DNA from: an uncultured Raoultella sp.
Lineage (GTDB): Bacteria > Pseudomonadota > Gammaproteobacteria > Enterobacterales > Enterobacteriaceae
Direction of reading: 5' to 3'
Length of the DNA: 23,140 nucleotides
NCBI GenBank assembly: GCA_900759445.1
Contig: CAAEVH010000074.1
Coordinates: forward strand, 1 to 23,140
The position numbers were made by a program, and so were the translations under genes. How positions within the stretch are numbered: position 1 is the stretch's first letter; the number at the start of each line of letters is the position of its first letter. A model generated the notes under the pieces. It was not told where the DNA came from. It made no database searches and was given only the letters and a program-made list of their open reading frames with translations. Shown piece by piece: positions 1 to 12,492 of the stretch.

Positions 1-1134
<1,134 letters not shown>

Positions 1135-1149
1135 TCAGCCGAAGGTCCA

Positions 1150-1170
1150 GGGTAGCCTCAAAAGCTACCC
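1150..1170 (+). terminator. mreB-mreC intercistronic stem-loop
   Basis: GGGTAGC (1150-1156) and GCTACCC (1164-1170) form a perfect 7-bp stem with a 7-nt loop, 15 bases after the mreB stop. The following bases are TTGGTCTTAA, a poor U tract, so this is more likely a partial terminator or a 3' end stabiliser than a full stop. In E. coli mreB is known to be made in large excess over mreC and mreD, and a partial terminator here would fit that. Confidence 0.55.
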
Positions 1171-1204
1171 TTGGTCTTAACTGACACGAGAATACGCATA
1201 GCCT

Positions 1205-2685
<1,481 letters not shown>

Positions 2686-2692
2686 GGTTGAT

Positions 2693-3274
2693 ATGACGAC
2701 TCTGTATCTCGCTTCAGGCTCTCCGCGTCGACAAGAACTGCTGACGCAACTGGGGTTATCTTTTGAACGTCTGGTTCCCGGTATTGAAGAACGACGCCTG
2801 CCACAGGAGAGCGCCGGGCATTATGTTGCGCGTCTGGCGCGTGAAAAAGCGCAGGCGGGGGTCGCACTGGCCCCGCGCGATCTGCCGGTGCTGGGGGCCG
2901 ATACCATTGTTATCCTGAACGGCGAAGTGCTGGAAAAACCGCGCGATGCCGCCCACGCCGCCGAGATGCTGCGCATGCTCTCCGGTAAGACGCATCAGGT
3001 CATGACGGCCGTGGCGCTGGCGGATAAGCAGCTGACGCTGGATTGCCTGGTGGTGACGGAAGTCACCTTCCGCCTGCTTTCAGATCAGGATATTGCCAGC
3101 TATGTGGCCAGCGGCGAACCTCTGGACAAAGCAGGTGCATACGGTATTCAAGGGTTGGGTGGCTGTTTCGTCAGGAAGATTAATGGCAGCTATCACGCCG
3201 TGGTCGGCTTACCGCTGGTAGAAACGTATGAGTTGCTGAGTAACTTTAACTCACTGCGTGAAGAAAAGGGATAA
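2693..3274 (+). CDS. yhdE: Maf-family nucleoside triphosphate pyrophosphatase YhdE
   Basis: YhdE belongs to the Maf/HAM1 superfamily. In E. coli it hydrolyses dTTP and UTP, and modified forms of these, to the monophosphates, and so cleans the nucleotide pool. The 193-residue product begins with the Maf signature [10 protein letters not shown] (residues 8-17) and carries the catalytic-base region LGADTIV (D70). The lysine- and arginine-containing segments [10 protein letters not shown] and [17 protein letters not shown] follow. The frame is open upstream to 2672, but that would overlap mreD; ATG 2693 follows AAGG at 2684-2687 and gives the conserved [10 protein letters not shown] start. E. coli YhdE is about 197 residues, and the difference lies at the C-terminus. 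Confidence 0.95.
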   Translation: MTTLYLASGSPRRQELLTQLGLSFERLVPGIEERRLPQESAGHYVARLAREKAQAGVALAPRDLPVLGADTIVILNGEVLEKPRDAAHAAEMLRMLSGKTHQVMTAVALADKQLTLDCLVVTEVTFRLLSDQDIASYVASGEPLDKAGAYGIQGLGGCFVRKINGSYHAVVGLPLVETYELLSNFNSLREEKG

Positions 3275-3276
3275 AG

Positions 3277-4746
3277 ATGACGGCTGAATTATTAGTTAAC
3301 GTAACGCCATCGGAGACGCGCGTTGCGTACATTGATGGCGGTATTCTGCAGGAAATTCATATTGAGCGTGAAGCGCGGCGCGGAATCGTAGGCAATATCT
3401 ACAAAGGTCGTGTCAGTCGTGTACTGCCGGGGATGCAGGCGGCTTTTGTAGATATTGGCCTGGATAAGGCCGCATTTCTGCACGCGTCAGATATTATGCC
3501 GCATACCGAATGCGTTGCCGGGGAAGAACAAAAGCAGTTTACGGTGCGCGATATTTCCGAACTGGTTCGTCAGGGCCAGGACCTGATGGTTCAGGTGGTG
3601 AAAGATCCGCTCGGCACCAAAGGCGCCCGCCTGACGACGGACATTACGCTGCCTTCCCGCTATCTGGTCTTTATGCCGGGGGCTTCTCACGTCGGCGTGT
3701 CACAGCGTATCGAGAGTGAAGCTGAACGCGAGCGGTTAAAGAAGGTGGTGGCCGACTACTGCGATGAGCAGGGCGGTTTTATCATCCGTACCGCCGCGGA
3801 AGGGGTGCATGAACAGGAGTTAGCCGCCGATGCGGCTTACCTCAAGCGCGTATGGACGAAGGTCATGGAGCGCAAAAAACGTCAGCAGACCCGTTATCAG
3901 CTGTACGGTGAACTGGCGCTGGCTCAGCGCGTGCTGCGTGATTTTGCCGATGAGCATCTGGACCGTATACGCGTCGATTCCCGCCTGACGTATGAATCGC
4001 TGGTGGAGTTTACCGCCGAATATATGCCGGAAATGACCAGCAAGCTGGAGCATTACAGCGGCCGTCAGCCGATTTTCGATCTCTTTGACGTGGAGAACGA
4101 AATTCAGCGCGCGCTGGAGCGTAAGGTGGAGCTGAAATCCGGCGGCTATCTGGTTATCGATCAAACCGAAGCGATGACCACCGTGGATATCAATACCGGG
4201 GCATTTGTCGGTCATCGCAATCTCGACGATACGATTTTTAATACCAATATTGAGGCGACTCAGGCGATTGCCCGCCAGCTGCGTCTGCGCAATCTGGGCG
4301 GGATTATCATTATTGATTTCATTGATATGAATAATGAAGATCACCGTCGCCGGGTGTTGCATTCACTGGAACAGGCGCTGAGTAAAGATCGGGTCAAAAC
4401 CAGTATTAACGGCTTCTCCCAGCTTGGTCTGGTAGAGATGACCCGTAAGCGGACTCGTGAAAGCGTTGAGCACGTGTTGTGTAAGGATTGCCCTACCTGC
4501 CACGGACGCGGTACGGTGAAATCGGTGGAAACGGTGTGCTATGAAATCATGCGTGAGATTGTGCGTGTGCATCATGCCTACGATTCCGATCGTTTCCTGG
4601 TCTATGCTTCTCCTGCGGTTGCGGAAACCCTGAAAGGGGAAGAGTCGCACGCGCTGGCGGAAGTCGAAATCTTTGTCGGCAAACAGGTCAAAGTACAAAT
4701 TGAACCGCTCTATAATCAAGAGCAGTTCGATGTCGTTATGATGTAA
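3277..4746 (+). CDS. rng: Ribonuclease G
   Basis: RNase G is a paralogue of the RNase E catalytic half. It makes the mature 5' end of 16S rRNA and degrades some mRNAs, including adhE. The 489-residue product has the E. coli length. It has an S1 RNA-binding domain at about residues 36-125 and an RNase E/G catalytic domain with the two likely magnesium ligands D304 (in TVDINTG) and D347 (in IIDFIDM). The zinc-link cysteines C405 and C408 sit in CPTCHGRG, with another Cys at 402. There is no RNase E-type scaffold tail, as expected for RNase G. The ATG follows the yhdE stop by two bases, with AAGGGA at 3266-3271, so the two are coupled. Confidence 0.98.
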   Translation: MTAELLVNVTPSETRVAYIDGGILQEIHIEREARRGIVGNIYKGRVSRVLPGMQAAFVDIGLDKAAFLHASDIMPHTECVAGEEQKQFTVRDISELVRQGQDLMVQVVKDPLGTKGARLTTDITLPSRYLVFMPGASHVGVSQRIESEAERERLKKVVADYCDEQGGFIIRTAAEGVHEQELAADAAYLKRVWTKVMERKKRQQTRYQLYGELALAQRVLRDFADEHLDRIRVDSRLTYESLVEFTAEYMPEMTSKLEHYSGRQPIFDLFDVENEIQRALERKVELKSGGYLVIDQTEAMTTVDINTGAFVGHRNLDDTIFNTNIEATQAIARQLRLRNLGGIIIIDFIDMNNEDHRRRVLHSLEQALSKDRVKTSINGFSQLGLVEMTRKRTRESVEHVLCKDCPTCHGRGTVKSVETVCYEIMREIVRVHHAYDSDRFLVYASPAVAETLKGEESHALAEVEIFVGKQVKVQIEPLYNQEQFDVVMM

Positions 4747-4773
4747 TCATCTGGTTTGCTTCTGCTCTGGCAC

Positions 4774-4806
4774 CCGGGAGTATGGCCGAACGACGGCTTA
4801 TCCCGG
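4774..4806 (+). other. Nested stem-loop between rng and yhdP
   Basis: CCGGGA (4774-4779) pairs with TCCCGG (4801-4806), and inside it GCCG (4785-4788) pairs with CGGC (4794-4797). It sits 28 bases after the rng stop and has no U tract after it. It could protect the rng 3' end or reduce readthrough into yhdP. Sequence shows the pairing only; the role is inference. Confidence 0.45.
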
Positions 4807-4873
4807 AAGTCAACGCCGCCGACGCGGAGGCAAATAGACGGATGACGTGTAAAAGTCTGACAAGGAGAGAGGC

Positions 4874-7800
4874 GTGAGGCGACTGCCCGGGATATTACTG
4901 CTCACCGCGGCAACATTGACAGTTGTCGTCGCACTGCTGGTGAGCGGCCTGCGTCTCGTTCTGCCGCAGCTGGACGCATGGCGCCCGCAGCTGCTGGAAA
5001 AAATCTCTGCGCTTTCAGGCTCGCCGGTCAATGCTTCACAGCTAACGGCCCGCTGGGAAAACTTTGGCCCGACGCTCGACGTGCGCGATGTCTCCGCGGG
5101 TCTGAAAGACGGCGGCCAGCTCTCGGTTAAACGGGTCACTCTGGCGCTGGATGTCTGGCAAAGTCTGCTGCACATGCGCTGGCAGTTCCGCGACCTCACC
5201 TTCTGGCAGTTGAAAATCCATACCAATTCGCCAATCCAGACCAATGATGGCGGCGAGAGTCTGAAAACCGACCATATTGGCGATCTCTTCCTGCGCCAGT
5301 TTGACCACTTTATTCTGCGCGATAGCCATTTGAGTTTCGTGACCATTTCCGGGCAACGTGCGGAATTAGCTGTTCCGCAGCTCACCTGGCTGAATACGAA
5401 TAACCGCCATCGTGCAGAAGGGCAACTGAGTCTCTCCAGTCTGAACGGCCAGCATGGGGTGATGCAGGTACGTATGGATCTGCGTGATGAAAATGGCCTG
5501 CTGAACAAAGGGCGCGTATGGCTGCAGGCGGATGATATTGACGTGAAGCCGTGGCTGGGCCGCTGGATGCAGGACAATATTGCGTTGCAGACTGCGCGCT
5601 TTAGCCTCGAAGGCTGGATGACTATCGACAAAGGCGATATCGCCAGCGGTGACGTCTGGTTGAAGAAGGGCGGCGCCAGCTGGCAGGGTGATGGTCAGCC
5701 CCATCGATTGACGGTGGATAATCTGACGGCCCATATCTTCCGCGAGAAGCAGGGCTGGGGCTTCGACATCCCGGATACCCGGATCTCGATCGACGGCAAA
5801 GCCTGGCCGCGCGGCGCGCTGGCGATGGCGTGGATCCCGGCCCAGGATGTCGGCGGTGATAACCACTCGCGCAGCGATGAGCTGCGTGTCCGCGCCAGTA
5901 ACCTCGATCTCAATGGCCTGACCGGGCTGCAACCGATTGCCGATAAGCTGGCCCCTGAGCTGGGCGAGGTCTGGCGTACCACGCAACCTGCCGGCAAAAT
6001 CGATCTGCTGGCGCTGGATATCCCGCTGCAGGCAGCGGAAAAATCCCGTTTTCAGGCAAGCTGGAGCGATCTCTCCTGGAAACAGTGGAAGCTGCTGCCG
6101 GGGGCCGAACATTTCTCGGGTAGCGCTGCCGGAAGCGTGGAGAACGGCTCGCTGCACGCCAGTATGAGCGAAGCCAAAATGCCTTATGCCACGGTCTTCC
6201 GCGCCCCGCTGGAAATTGCCAAAGGTGATGCCACCCTCAGTTGGGTGAAGAATGACAAAGGCTTTATGCTTGACGGGCGCAACATTGACGTGCAGGCAAC
6301 CGGAGTACGTGCGCGGGGAGGGTTCCGCTATTTACAGCCGCAGGGTGATGAGCCGTGGCTGGGGATTCTGGCGGGGATCAGCACCAATGACGGTGGTCAG
6401 GCATGGCGCTATTTTCCAGAAAACCTGATGGGCAAAGAGCTGGTGGATTATCTCAGCGGCGCGATAAAAGGCGGGCAGGCAACCAACGCCACCCTGGTTT
6501 ACGGCGGTAACCCGCACCTGTTCCCGTATCTGCATAACGAAGGCCAGTTCCAGGTTTCGGTGCCATTAACCAACGCCACCTTTGCCTTTCAACCCGACTG
6601 GCCGGCATTAACCGGGCTGGATATCAACCTCGATTTTATCAATAACGGTTTGTGGATGAAGGCCGATAAGGTCATGCTGGGGAACGTCACCGCCAGCAAC
6701 CTTGATGCGGTTATCCCGGATTATTCGCGGGAAAAACTGCTTATTGATGCCGATATCAACGGTCCAGGGAAAGATGTCGGACCCTATTTTAACGAGACGC
6801 CGCTGAAAGAGACGCTGGGTTCGGCACTGGATGAACTACAACTGGATGGGAATGTGAGCGCTCGCTTACATCTTGATATTCCGCTGGATGGCGAGCTGAC
6901 CACCGCCAAAGGCGATGTCAATCTGGTGAATAACAGCCTGTTTATCAAACCGATTGATACAACGCTGAAGGATCTGACCGGTAAGTTCAGCTTTACAAAT
7001 GGCGATCTGAAAAGCGAGACCCTGAAAGCCAGCTGGTTTAATCAGCCGTTGAATCTCGATTTTTCCACCACCGAGGGACCTAAGGCCTTCCTGGTCAACG
7101 TTGGCATGAACGCCAGCTGGCAGCCATCGCGTACCGGTCTCCTGCCAAAAGCGGTCAATGATGCCGTTAGCGGTAGCGTGCCGTGGGACGGTAAGGTGGC
7201 AATTGAGCTGCCGTACCATGGGAATGCGAGCTATAAGGTTGATATTAACGGCGATCTGAAAAATGTAAGCAGTGACTTACCTTCTCCGGTCGATAAAACA
7301 GCGGGTGAGCCGCTGCCGGTGAAAATTAATGTTGAAGGCGGGTTAAACAGCTTCGAGTTGACCGGCGCTATTGGTGCGAAAAATCATTTCAACAGCCGCT
7401 GGCTGTTGAACCGTAAGCTGACGCTGGATCGGGCGATTTTAACCTCTGATAGCAAAGCCATTTCTCCGCTGCCGGATCAGGCCGGCGTTGAGCTGAATAT
7501 GCCGGAGATGGATGGCGCGGAGTGGCTGGCGCTTTTCCAGGGCGGCGCAGTCAATGAAGTCAGCAGCAATATTCTCTTCCCGGAACGTATCACGTTGCGC
7601 ACGCCGTCGCTGACGTTTGCTGGCCAAAGCTGGAACAACGTGAGCCTGGTGAGTCAACCGAATGCCGGTGGCTCGAAGGTTGAAGCCCAGGGGCGCGAAA
7701 TTAACGCCTCTTTGACAATGCGGCAAAATGCCCCCTGGCAGGCCGCCATTCGCTACCTGTATTACAACCCGGCTGCCGCTCAGAAGAGTGGTGAGGCGTC

Positions 7801-8674
7801 CAGCGGGACGAACCCGCTTGCCAGTAACCACCTTGATTTTCGCGGTTGGCCGGATCTCCAGCTGCGCTGCGCAGAGTGCTGGCTATGGGGGCAAAAATAC
7901 GGGCGCATCGACGGTGATTTCTCAATTAAAGGCGATACCCTGACGCTGGCTAACGGGCTGGTGGATACCGGTTTTGGCCGTCTGACTTCCGACGGCGTAT
8001 GGGTCAATGCCCCGGGCGGCGTGCGGACGTCGCTGAAAGGTAAACTCCATGGGAATAAAACGGATGCCTTCGCCAGCTTTTTCGGTATTTCGACGCCGGT
8101 GAAAGGGTCGTCGTTCGATGTCGATTACGATTTGCACTGGCGTGCACCGCCGTGGCAGCCGGACGTGGCATCGCTCAATGGGGTGCTGAAAAGCCATCTG
8201 GGGAAAGGCGAATTTACCGACATCAGCACCGGTCATGCCGGGCAGCTGTTGCGTCTGCTGAGCGTCGATGCGCTGCTGCGAAAGCTGCGTTTCGACTTTA
8301 GCGATACCTTCAGCGAAGGCTTCTATTTTGATTCGATCAACAGCACGGCATGGATTAAAGATGGCGTGCTGAATACGGATGATACGCTGGTGGATGGCCT
8401 CGAGGCGGATATCGCGATGAAAGGCTCGGTCGACCTGGTACGCCGCCGGCTGGATATGCAGGCCGTCGTGGCCCCGGAAATTTCGGCGACCGTCGGCGTT
8501 GCGACAGCGTTTGTGATAAATCCGATAGTCGGCGCCGCGGTGTTTGCCGCCAGTAAAGTGCTGGGGCCGCTGTGGAACAAAGTATCTATCCTGCGTTATC
8601 GCATCACTGGCCCTATCGATCAGCCGCAGATCAATGAAGTCCTGCGCCAGGCGCGCAGTGACAAAAAGCAATGA
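4874..8674 (+). CDS. yhdP: AsmA-like envelope phospholipid transport protein YhdP
   Basis: YhdP is one of the three large AsmA-like proteins (with TamB and YdbH) thought to bridge inner and outer membranes and move phospholipids outward. The 1266-residue product has the E. coli length. It has one N-terminal membrane anchor (about residues 5-27), then a very long periplasmic stretch of repeated beta-strand-rich segments. A conserved AsmA-type C-terminal region follows (GHAGQLLRLLSVDALLRKL, then VVAPEISATVGVA and NPIVGAAVFAASKVLG). The start is GTG 4874, seven to eleven bases after a very good AAGGAGAG site (4862-4869). It is 127 bases after rng, so it may be read through from rng or have its own promoter. 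Long antisense reading frames across it are codon-bias shadows. Confidence 0.96.
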   Translation: MRRLPGILLLTAATLTVVVALLVSGLRLVLPQLDAWRPQLLEKISALSGSPVNASQLTARWENFGPTLDVRDVSAGLKDGGQLSVKRVTLALDVWQSLLHMRWQFRDLTFWQLKIHTNSPIQTNDGGESLKTDHIGDLFLRQFDHFILRDSHLSFVTISGQRAELAVPQLTWLNTNNRHRAEGQLSLSSLNGQHGVMQVRMDLRDENGLLNKGRVWLQADDIDVKPWLGRWMQDNIALQTARFSLEGWMTIDKGDIASGDVWLKKGGASWQGDGQPHRLTVDNLTAHIFREKQGWGFDIPDTRISIDGKAWPRGALAMAWIPAQDVGGDNHSRSDELRVRASNLDLNGLTGLQPIADKLAPELGEVWRTTQPAGKIDLLALDIPLQAAEKSRFQASWSDLSWKQWKLLPGAEHFSGSAAGSVENGSLHASMSEAKMPYATVFRAPLEIAKGDATLSWVKNDKGFMLDGRNIDVQATGVRARGGFRYLQPQGDEPWLGILAGISTNDGGQAWRYFPENLMGKELVDYLSGAIKGGQATNATLVYGGNPHLFPYLHNEGQFQVSVPLTNATFAFQPDWPALTGLDINLDFINNGLWMKADKVMLGNVTASNLDAVIPDYSREKLLIDADINGPGKDVGPYFNETPLKETLGSALDELQLDGNVSARLHLDIPLDGELTTAKGDVNLVNNSLFIKPIDTTLKDLTGKFSFTNGDLKSETLKASWFNQPLNLDFSTTEGPKAFLVNVGMNASWQPSRTGLLPKAVNDAVSGSVPWDGKVAIELPYHGNASYKVDINGDLKNVSSDLPSPVDKTAGEPLPVKINVEGGLNSFELTGAIGAKNHFNSRWLLNRKLTLDRAILTSDSKAISPLPDQAGVELNMPEMDGAEWLALFQGGAVNEVSSNILFPERITLRTPSLTFAGQSWNNVSLVSQPNAGGSKVEAQGREINASLTMRQNAPWQAAIRYLYYNPAAAQKSGEASSGTNPLASNHLDFRGWPDLQLRCAECWLWGQKYGRIDGDFSIKGDTLTLANGLVDTGFGRLTSDGVWVNAPGGVRTSLKGKLHGNKTDAFASFFGISTPVKGSSFDVDYDLHWRAPPWQPDVASLNGVLKSHLGKGEFTDISTGHAGQLLRLLSVDALLRKLRFDFSDTFSEGFYFDSINSTAWIKDGVLNTDDTLVDGLEADIAMKGSVDLVRRRLDMQAVVAPEISATVGVATAFVINPIVGAAVFAASKVLGPLWNKVSILRYRITGPIDQPQINEVLRQARSDKKQ

Positions 8675-8683
8675 TTTGACGAT

Positions 8684-10208
<1,525 letters not shown>

Positions 10209-10218
10209 GTATTCTGAA

Positions 10219-10245
10219 TGCGCTTCCGCATTTTGCGGAGGCGCA
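10219..10245. terminator. Stem-loop between convergent tldD and aaeR
   Basis: TGCGCTTCCGCA (10219-10230) and TGCGGAGGCGCA (10234-10245) form a 12-bp stem with one G-U pair and a 3-base TTT loop, 10 bases after the tldD stop. Neither side has a clear T run. It probably serves as a 3' end structure for tldD and perhaps for aaeR. Confidence 0.55.
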
Positions 10246-10282
10246 GCCTGCACCGGACATCGTTGCCGTTTGTGTCGCGTCG

Positions 10283-11212
10283 CTAGCGGGCAATTCCCCG
10301 GCCGTGCATCCCCTGGTAAATTTTTGCCACCTCGACGAAATACTCCGTCAGTGAATTAATACAGACCTGAACCTTCAGCGGTAGCTTGTCTTTTTCGGTA
10401 TACAGCGCGTACACCGGACGCGGATCTGACTGGTAGCTTGGCAGCAGGATCTCCAGCTCACCGCGGTTGATCTCTTCGATCGCCCACATCAGCGGAACGT
10501 AAGCCACCCCGACCCCTGCGGTCAGCCAGCGGACCAGCGTCATGGGATCGTTGGTGACAAAGCGGCCCTGGGGGATCAGTTTGGTTGAGATCCCTTCCGG
10601 GGCGATAATTTCAAATTCATTATCAGGGCGCACGCTGTACTCCAGCCACGAATGGCTGGCGAGATCGGCCGGTTTTTCCGGGATCCCCGCCTGCTGCAGG
10701 TAGCTTTTTGCTGCGCAGAGCACCATCGGCATCGAGCCAAGCCGGCGTGAAAAGAGGCTGGAATCCTGCAATGCCCCGACGCGGATCACCACATCCAGCC
10801 CGTCAGCAATCAGATCCGGCGCCGGAATTCCGGTGACCAGGTTGACGGATAAACCCGGGTACTCTTTCAGCATTCCAGCGGTTATGTGGGCGAGGACATT
10901 TTGTGCCATAGTTGAAGAGCAGCCGACGCGCAGCGTACCGATGGGCGTATTGTTAAACGCGTACAGTTGCTCATGGACGTCCTGCGCTTCGAACAGCATT
11001 CGTCGGCAGCCCTGGTAATAGATCTTGCCGGCTTCCGTTAAGCCAAGGCTGCGGGTGCTGCGGTTAAGCAGCTTCACCTGGAGTTCATCTTCCAGTCTGG
11101 AGACAGTCTGGCTGATGGATGAAACGCTCATCTGGAGCTGGTGTGCCGTGGCGGTAAATGAACCCAGTTCAACCACTTTGGCAAAAACGGACATGCGTTT
11201 TAATCGTTCCAT
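10283..11212 (-). CDS. aaeR: LysR-type regulator of aromatic acid efflux AaeR
   Basis: AaeR (YhcS, QseA in pathogenic E. coli) activates the divergent aaeXAB operon when aromatic acids such as p-hydroxybenzoate accumulate. The 309-residue product has the E. coli length. The N-terminal winged helix-turn-helix spans about residues 1-60 (FTATAHQLQMSVSSISQTVS, then RLEDELQVKLLNRSTRSLGLTEAG). The periplasmic-binding-protein-like effector domain runs from about 90 to 295. Only a weak GAGTG precedes the ATG. Its start lies 131 bases from that of aaeX, a common layout for LysR regulators that act from a shared intergenic operator. In enterohaemorrhagic E. coli the same protein also influences virulence genes; nothing here shows that role. 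Confidence 0.95.
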   Translation of the reverse strand: MERLKRMSVFAKVVELGSFTATAHQLQMSVSSISQTVSRLEDELQVKLLNRSTRSLGLTEAGKIYYQGCRRMLFEAQDVHEQLYAFNNTPIGTLRVGCSSTMAQNVLAHITAGMLKEYPGLSVNLVTGIPAPDLIADGLDVVIRVGALQDSSLFSRRLGSMPMVLCAAKSYLQQAGIPEKPADLASHSWLEYSVRPDNEFEIIAPEGISTKLIPQGRFVTNDPMTLVRWLTAGVGVAYVPLMWAIEEINRGELEILLPSYQSDPRPVYALYTEKDKLPLKVQVCINSLTEYFVEVAKIYQGMHGRGIAR

Positions 11213-11227
11213 TGTTCACTCTGACTT

Positions 11228-11249
11228 AAAAGTGATTTAGATCACATAA
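11228..11249. promoter_or_regulatory. Probable CRP binding site in aaeR-aaeX region
   Basis: The 22-base window contains AGTGA-N6-TCACA: GTGATTTAGATCAC sits at its centre with A-rich flanks, one base off the CRP consensus TGTGA-N6-TCACA. It lies 16 bases upstream of the aaeR start and about 95 bases upstream of aaeX. From its position it would more likely repress or modulate aaeR, or activate aaeX from a distance. The match is seen; binding is inferred. Confidence 0.6.
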
Positions 11250-11265
11250 TATAGATCATGCTGCA

Positions 11266-11298
11266 ATTGTTACGTTACTATATTGTTAGCTACATAAT
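11266..11298 (+). promoter_or_regulatory. Candidate aaeXAB promoter and repeat
   Basis: ATTGTTA occurs twice, at 11266-11272 and 11282-11288, 16 bases apart in the same direction. A possible promoter is TTACGT (11270-11275), a 17-base spacer and CATAAT (11293-11298). The repeats are candidates for contact by AaeR or another regulator, and the region has several T-N11-A options typical of LysR sites. Weak evidence on sequence alone. Confidence 0.35.
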
Positions 11299-11343
11299 AA
11301 ACGCTTCACGCATATCACCTGTACGCTTCTTATCAAGGTCATC

Positions 11344-11547
11344 ATGAGTCTGTTTCCTGTCATCGTGATTTTCGGCTTGTCATTTCCGCCGATCTTCTTT
11401 GAGTTGCTAATATCGCTGGCCATTTTCTGGTTGGTACATCGGCTGCTGGTTCCTACCGGCATCTATGATTTTGTCTGGCACCCTGCACTGTTTAATACCG
11501 CGTTATATTGCTGCCTTTTTTATCTGATATCGCGTTTGTTCGTTTGA
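11344..11547 (+). CDS. aaeX: Small membrane protein AaeX
   Basis: AaeX is a 67-residue DUF1656-type protein encoded first in the aromatic acid efflux operon. Its own function is not established. Two hydrophobic helices are visible, about residues 4-33 and 48-65, separated by the short [11 protein letters not shown] segment, so a two-span inner-membrane protein is likely. Length equals the E. coli protein. AAGG at 11335-11338 supports the start. Its TGA stop overlaps the aaeA ribosome binding site, and aaeA begins 7 bases later. Similar small proteins recur next to HlyD/FUSC efflux pairs in other operons, which suggests a helper role in that pump. Confidence 0.93.
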   Translation: MSLFPVIVIFGLSFPPIFFELLISLAIFWLVHRLLVPTGIYDFVWHPALFNTALYCCLFYLISRLFV

Positions 11548-11554
11548 GGTCGAT

Positions 11555-12487
11555 GTGAAAACACTAACAAGAAATATCTTCCGTACCGCAATCACTGTGA
11601 TACTGGTTATCCTCGCATTTGTCGCGATTTTTCGCGCATGGGTCTATTACACCGCATCGCCCTGGACGCGTGACGCACGCTTTAGCGCCGATATCGTGGC
11701 GATCGCGCCGGATGTGTCAGGACTGATTACGCAGGTCAACGTCAAGGATAACCAGCTGGTTAAGAAAGACCAGGTTTTGTTCGTGATCGATCAGCCGCGT
11801 TATCAGAAAGCCCTCGAAGAAGCTCAGGCCGATGTCGCTTACTACCAGACCCTGGCGCAGGAAAAGCGTACCGAGGCCGGGCGTCGTAACCGGCTTGGCA
11901 TACAGGCGATGTCCCGTGAGGAAATAGACCAGGCCAACAACGTCTTACAAACGGTGGAGCATCAGCTGGCAAAAGCGATGGCAACCCGCGATCTGGCGAA
12001 GCTCGATCTTGAACGCACGGTTATCCGCGCGCCGGCCGATGGCTGGGTGACCAACCTCAACGTATACAGCGGCGAATTTATTACCCGTGGCTCGACAGCC
12101 GTGGCGCTGGTTAAGCAAGACACCTTTTACGTGGTGGCCTACCTCGAAGAGACCAAACTGGAAGGGGTTCGTCAGGGCTACCGTGCGGAAATCACCCCGC
12201 TGGGAAGCAGCCGCTCGATTAAAGGTACGGTGGACAGCATTGCCGCCGGGGTGACCAACGCCAGCAGCAGCAGCGATGCTAAAGGGATGGCTTCCGTGGA
12301 TTCTAACCTTGAGTGGGTTCGCCTGGCGCAGCGTGTGCCGGTCCGTATTCGACTCGATAAGCAGCAGGGCAATCTGTGGCCAGCGGGGACAACCGCGACG
12401 GTGGTGATTACCGGTAAAGAAGACCGCGATACGACCCAGGTGAACTTCTTCCAGAAACTGGCGATGCGCCTGCGTGAGTTTGGTTAA
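11555..12487 (+). CDS. aaeA: p-Hydroxybenzoic acid efflux membrane fusion protein AaeA
   Basis: AaeA is the HlyD-type periplasmic adaptor that pairs with AaeB to export aromatic carboxylic acids. The 310-residue product has the E. coli length. It has one N-terminal membrane helix (about residues 12-31) and a lipoyl-like half ([21 protein letters not shown]). An alpha-helical hairpin follows at about 85-150, then the second lipoyl half ([20 protein letters not shown]) and a beta-barrel domain. The start is GTG 11555, placed inside ATGTG; the overlapping ATG at 11553 is in another frame. GAGGT at 11546-11550 is close to the GTG. The gap to aaeB is 5 bases. Confidence 0.96.
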   Translation: MKTLTRNIFRTAITVILVILAFVAIFRAWVYYTASPWTRDARFSADIVAIAPDVSGLITQVNVKDNQLVKKDQVLFVIDQPRYQKALEEAQADVAYYQTLAQEKRTEAGRRNRLGIQAMSREEIDQANNVLQTVEHQLAKAMATRDLAKLDLERTVIRAPADGWVTNLNVYSGEFITRGSTAVALVKQDTFYVVAYLEETKLEGVRQGYRAEITPLGSSRSIKGTVDSIAAGVTNASSSSDAKGMASVDSNLEWVRLAQRVPVRIRLDKQQGNLWPAGTTATVVITGKEDRDTTQVNFFQKLAMRLREFG

Positions 12488-12492
12488 TCGCC

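Noticed and set aside
4810..5631. Long antisense reading frame (273 codons) over the start of yhdP
   Set aside because: It mirrors the GC-biased codons of yhdP, has a low-complexity Ser/Arg-rich translation and no ribosome binding site or homology I recognise.
5366..6157. Antisense reading frame (263 codons) inside yhdP
   Set aside because: Shadow of yhdP codon bias; no motif, signal peptide or start signal.
7922..8671. Antisense reading frame (249 codons) at the yhdP 3' end
   Set aside because: Entirely within yhdP; its translation is rich in His, Arg and Gln as expected for a complementary frame.
10219..10245. REP/BIME element between tldD and aaeR
   Set aside because: It is a hairpin, but the sequence does not match the REP consensus and occurs once in this window.
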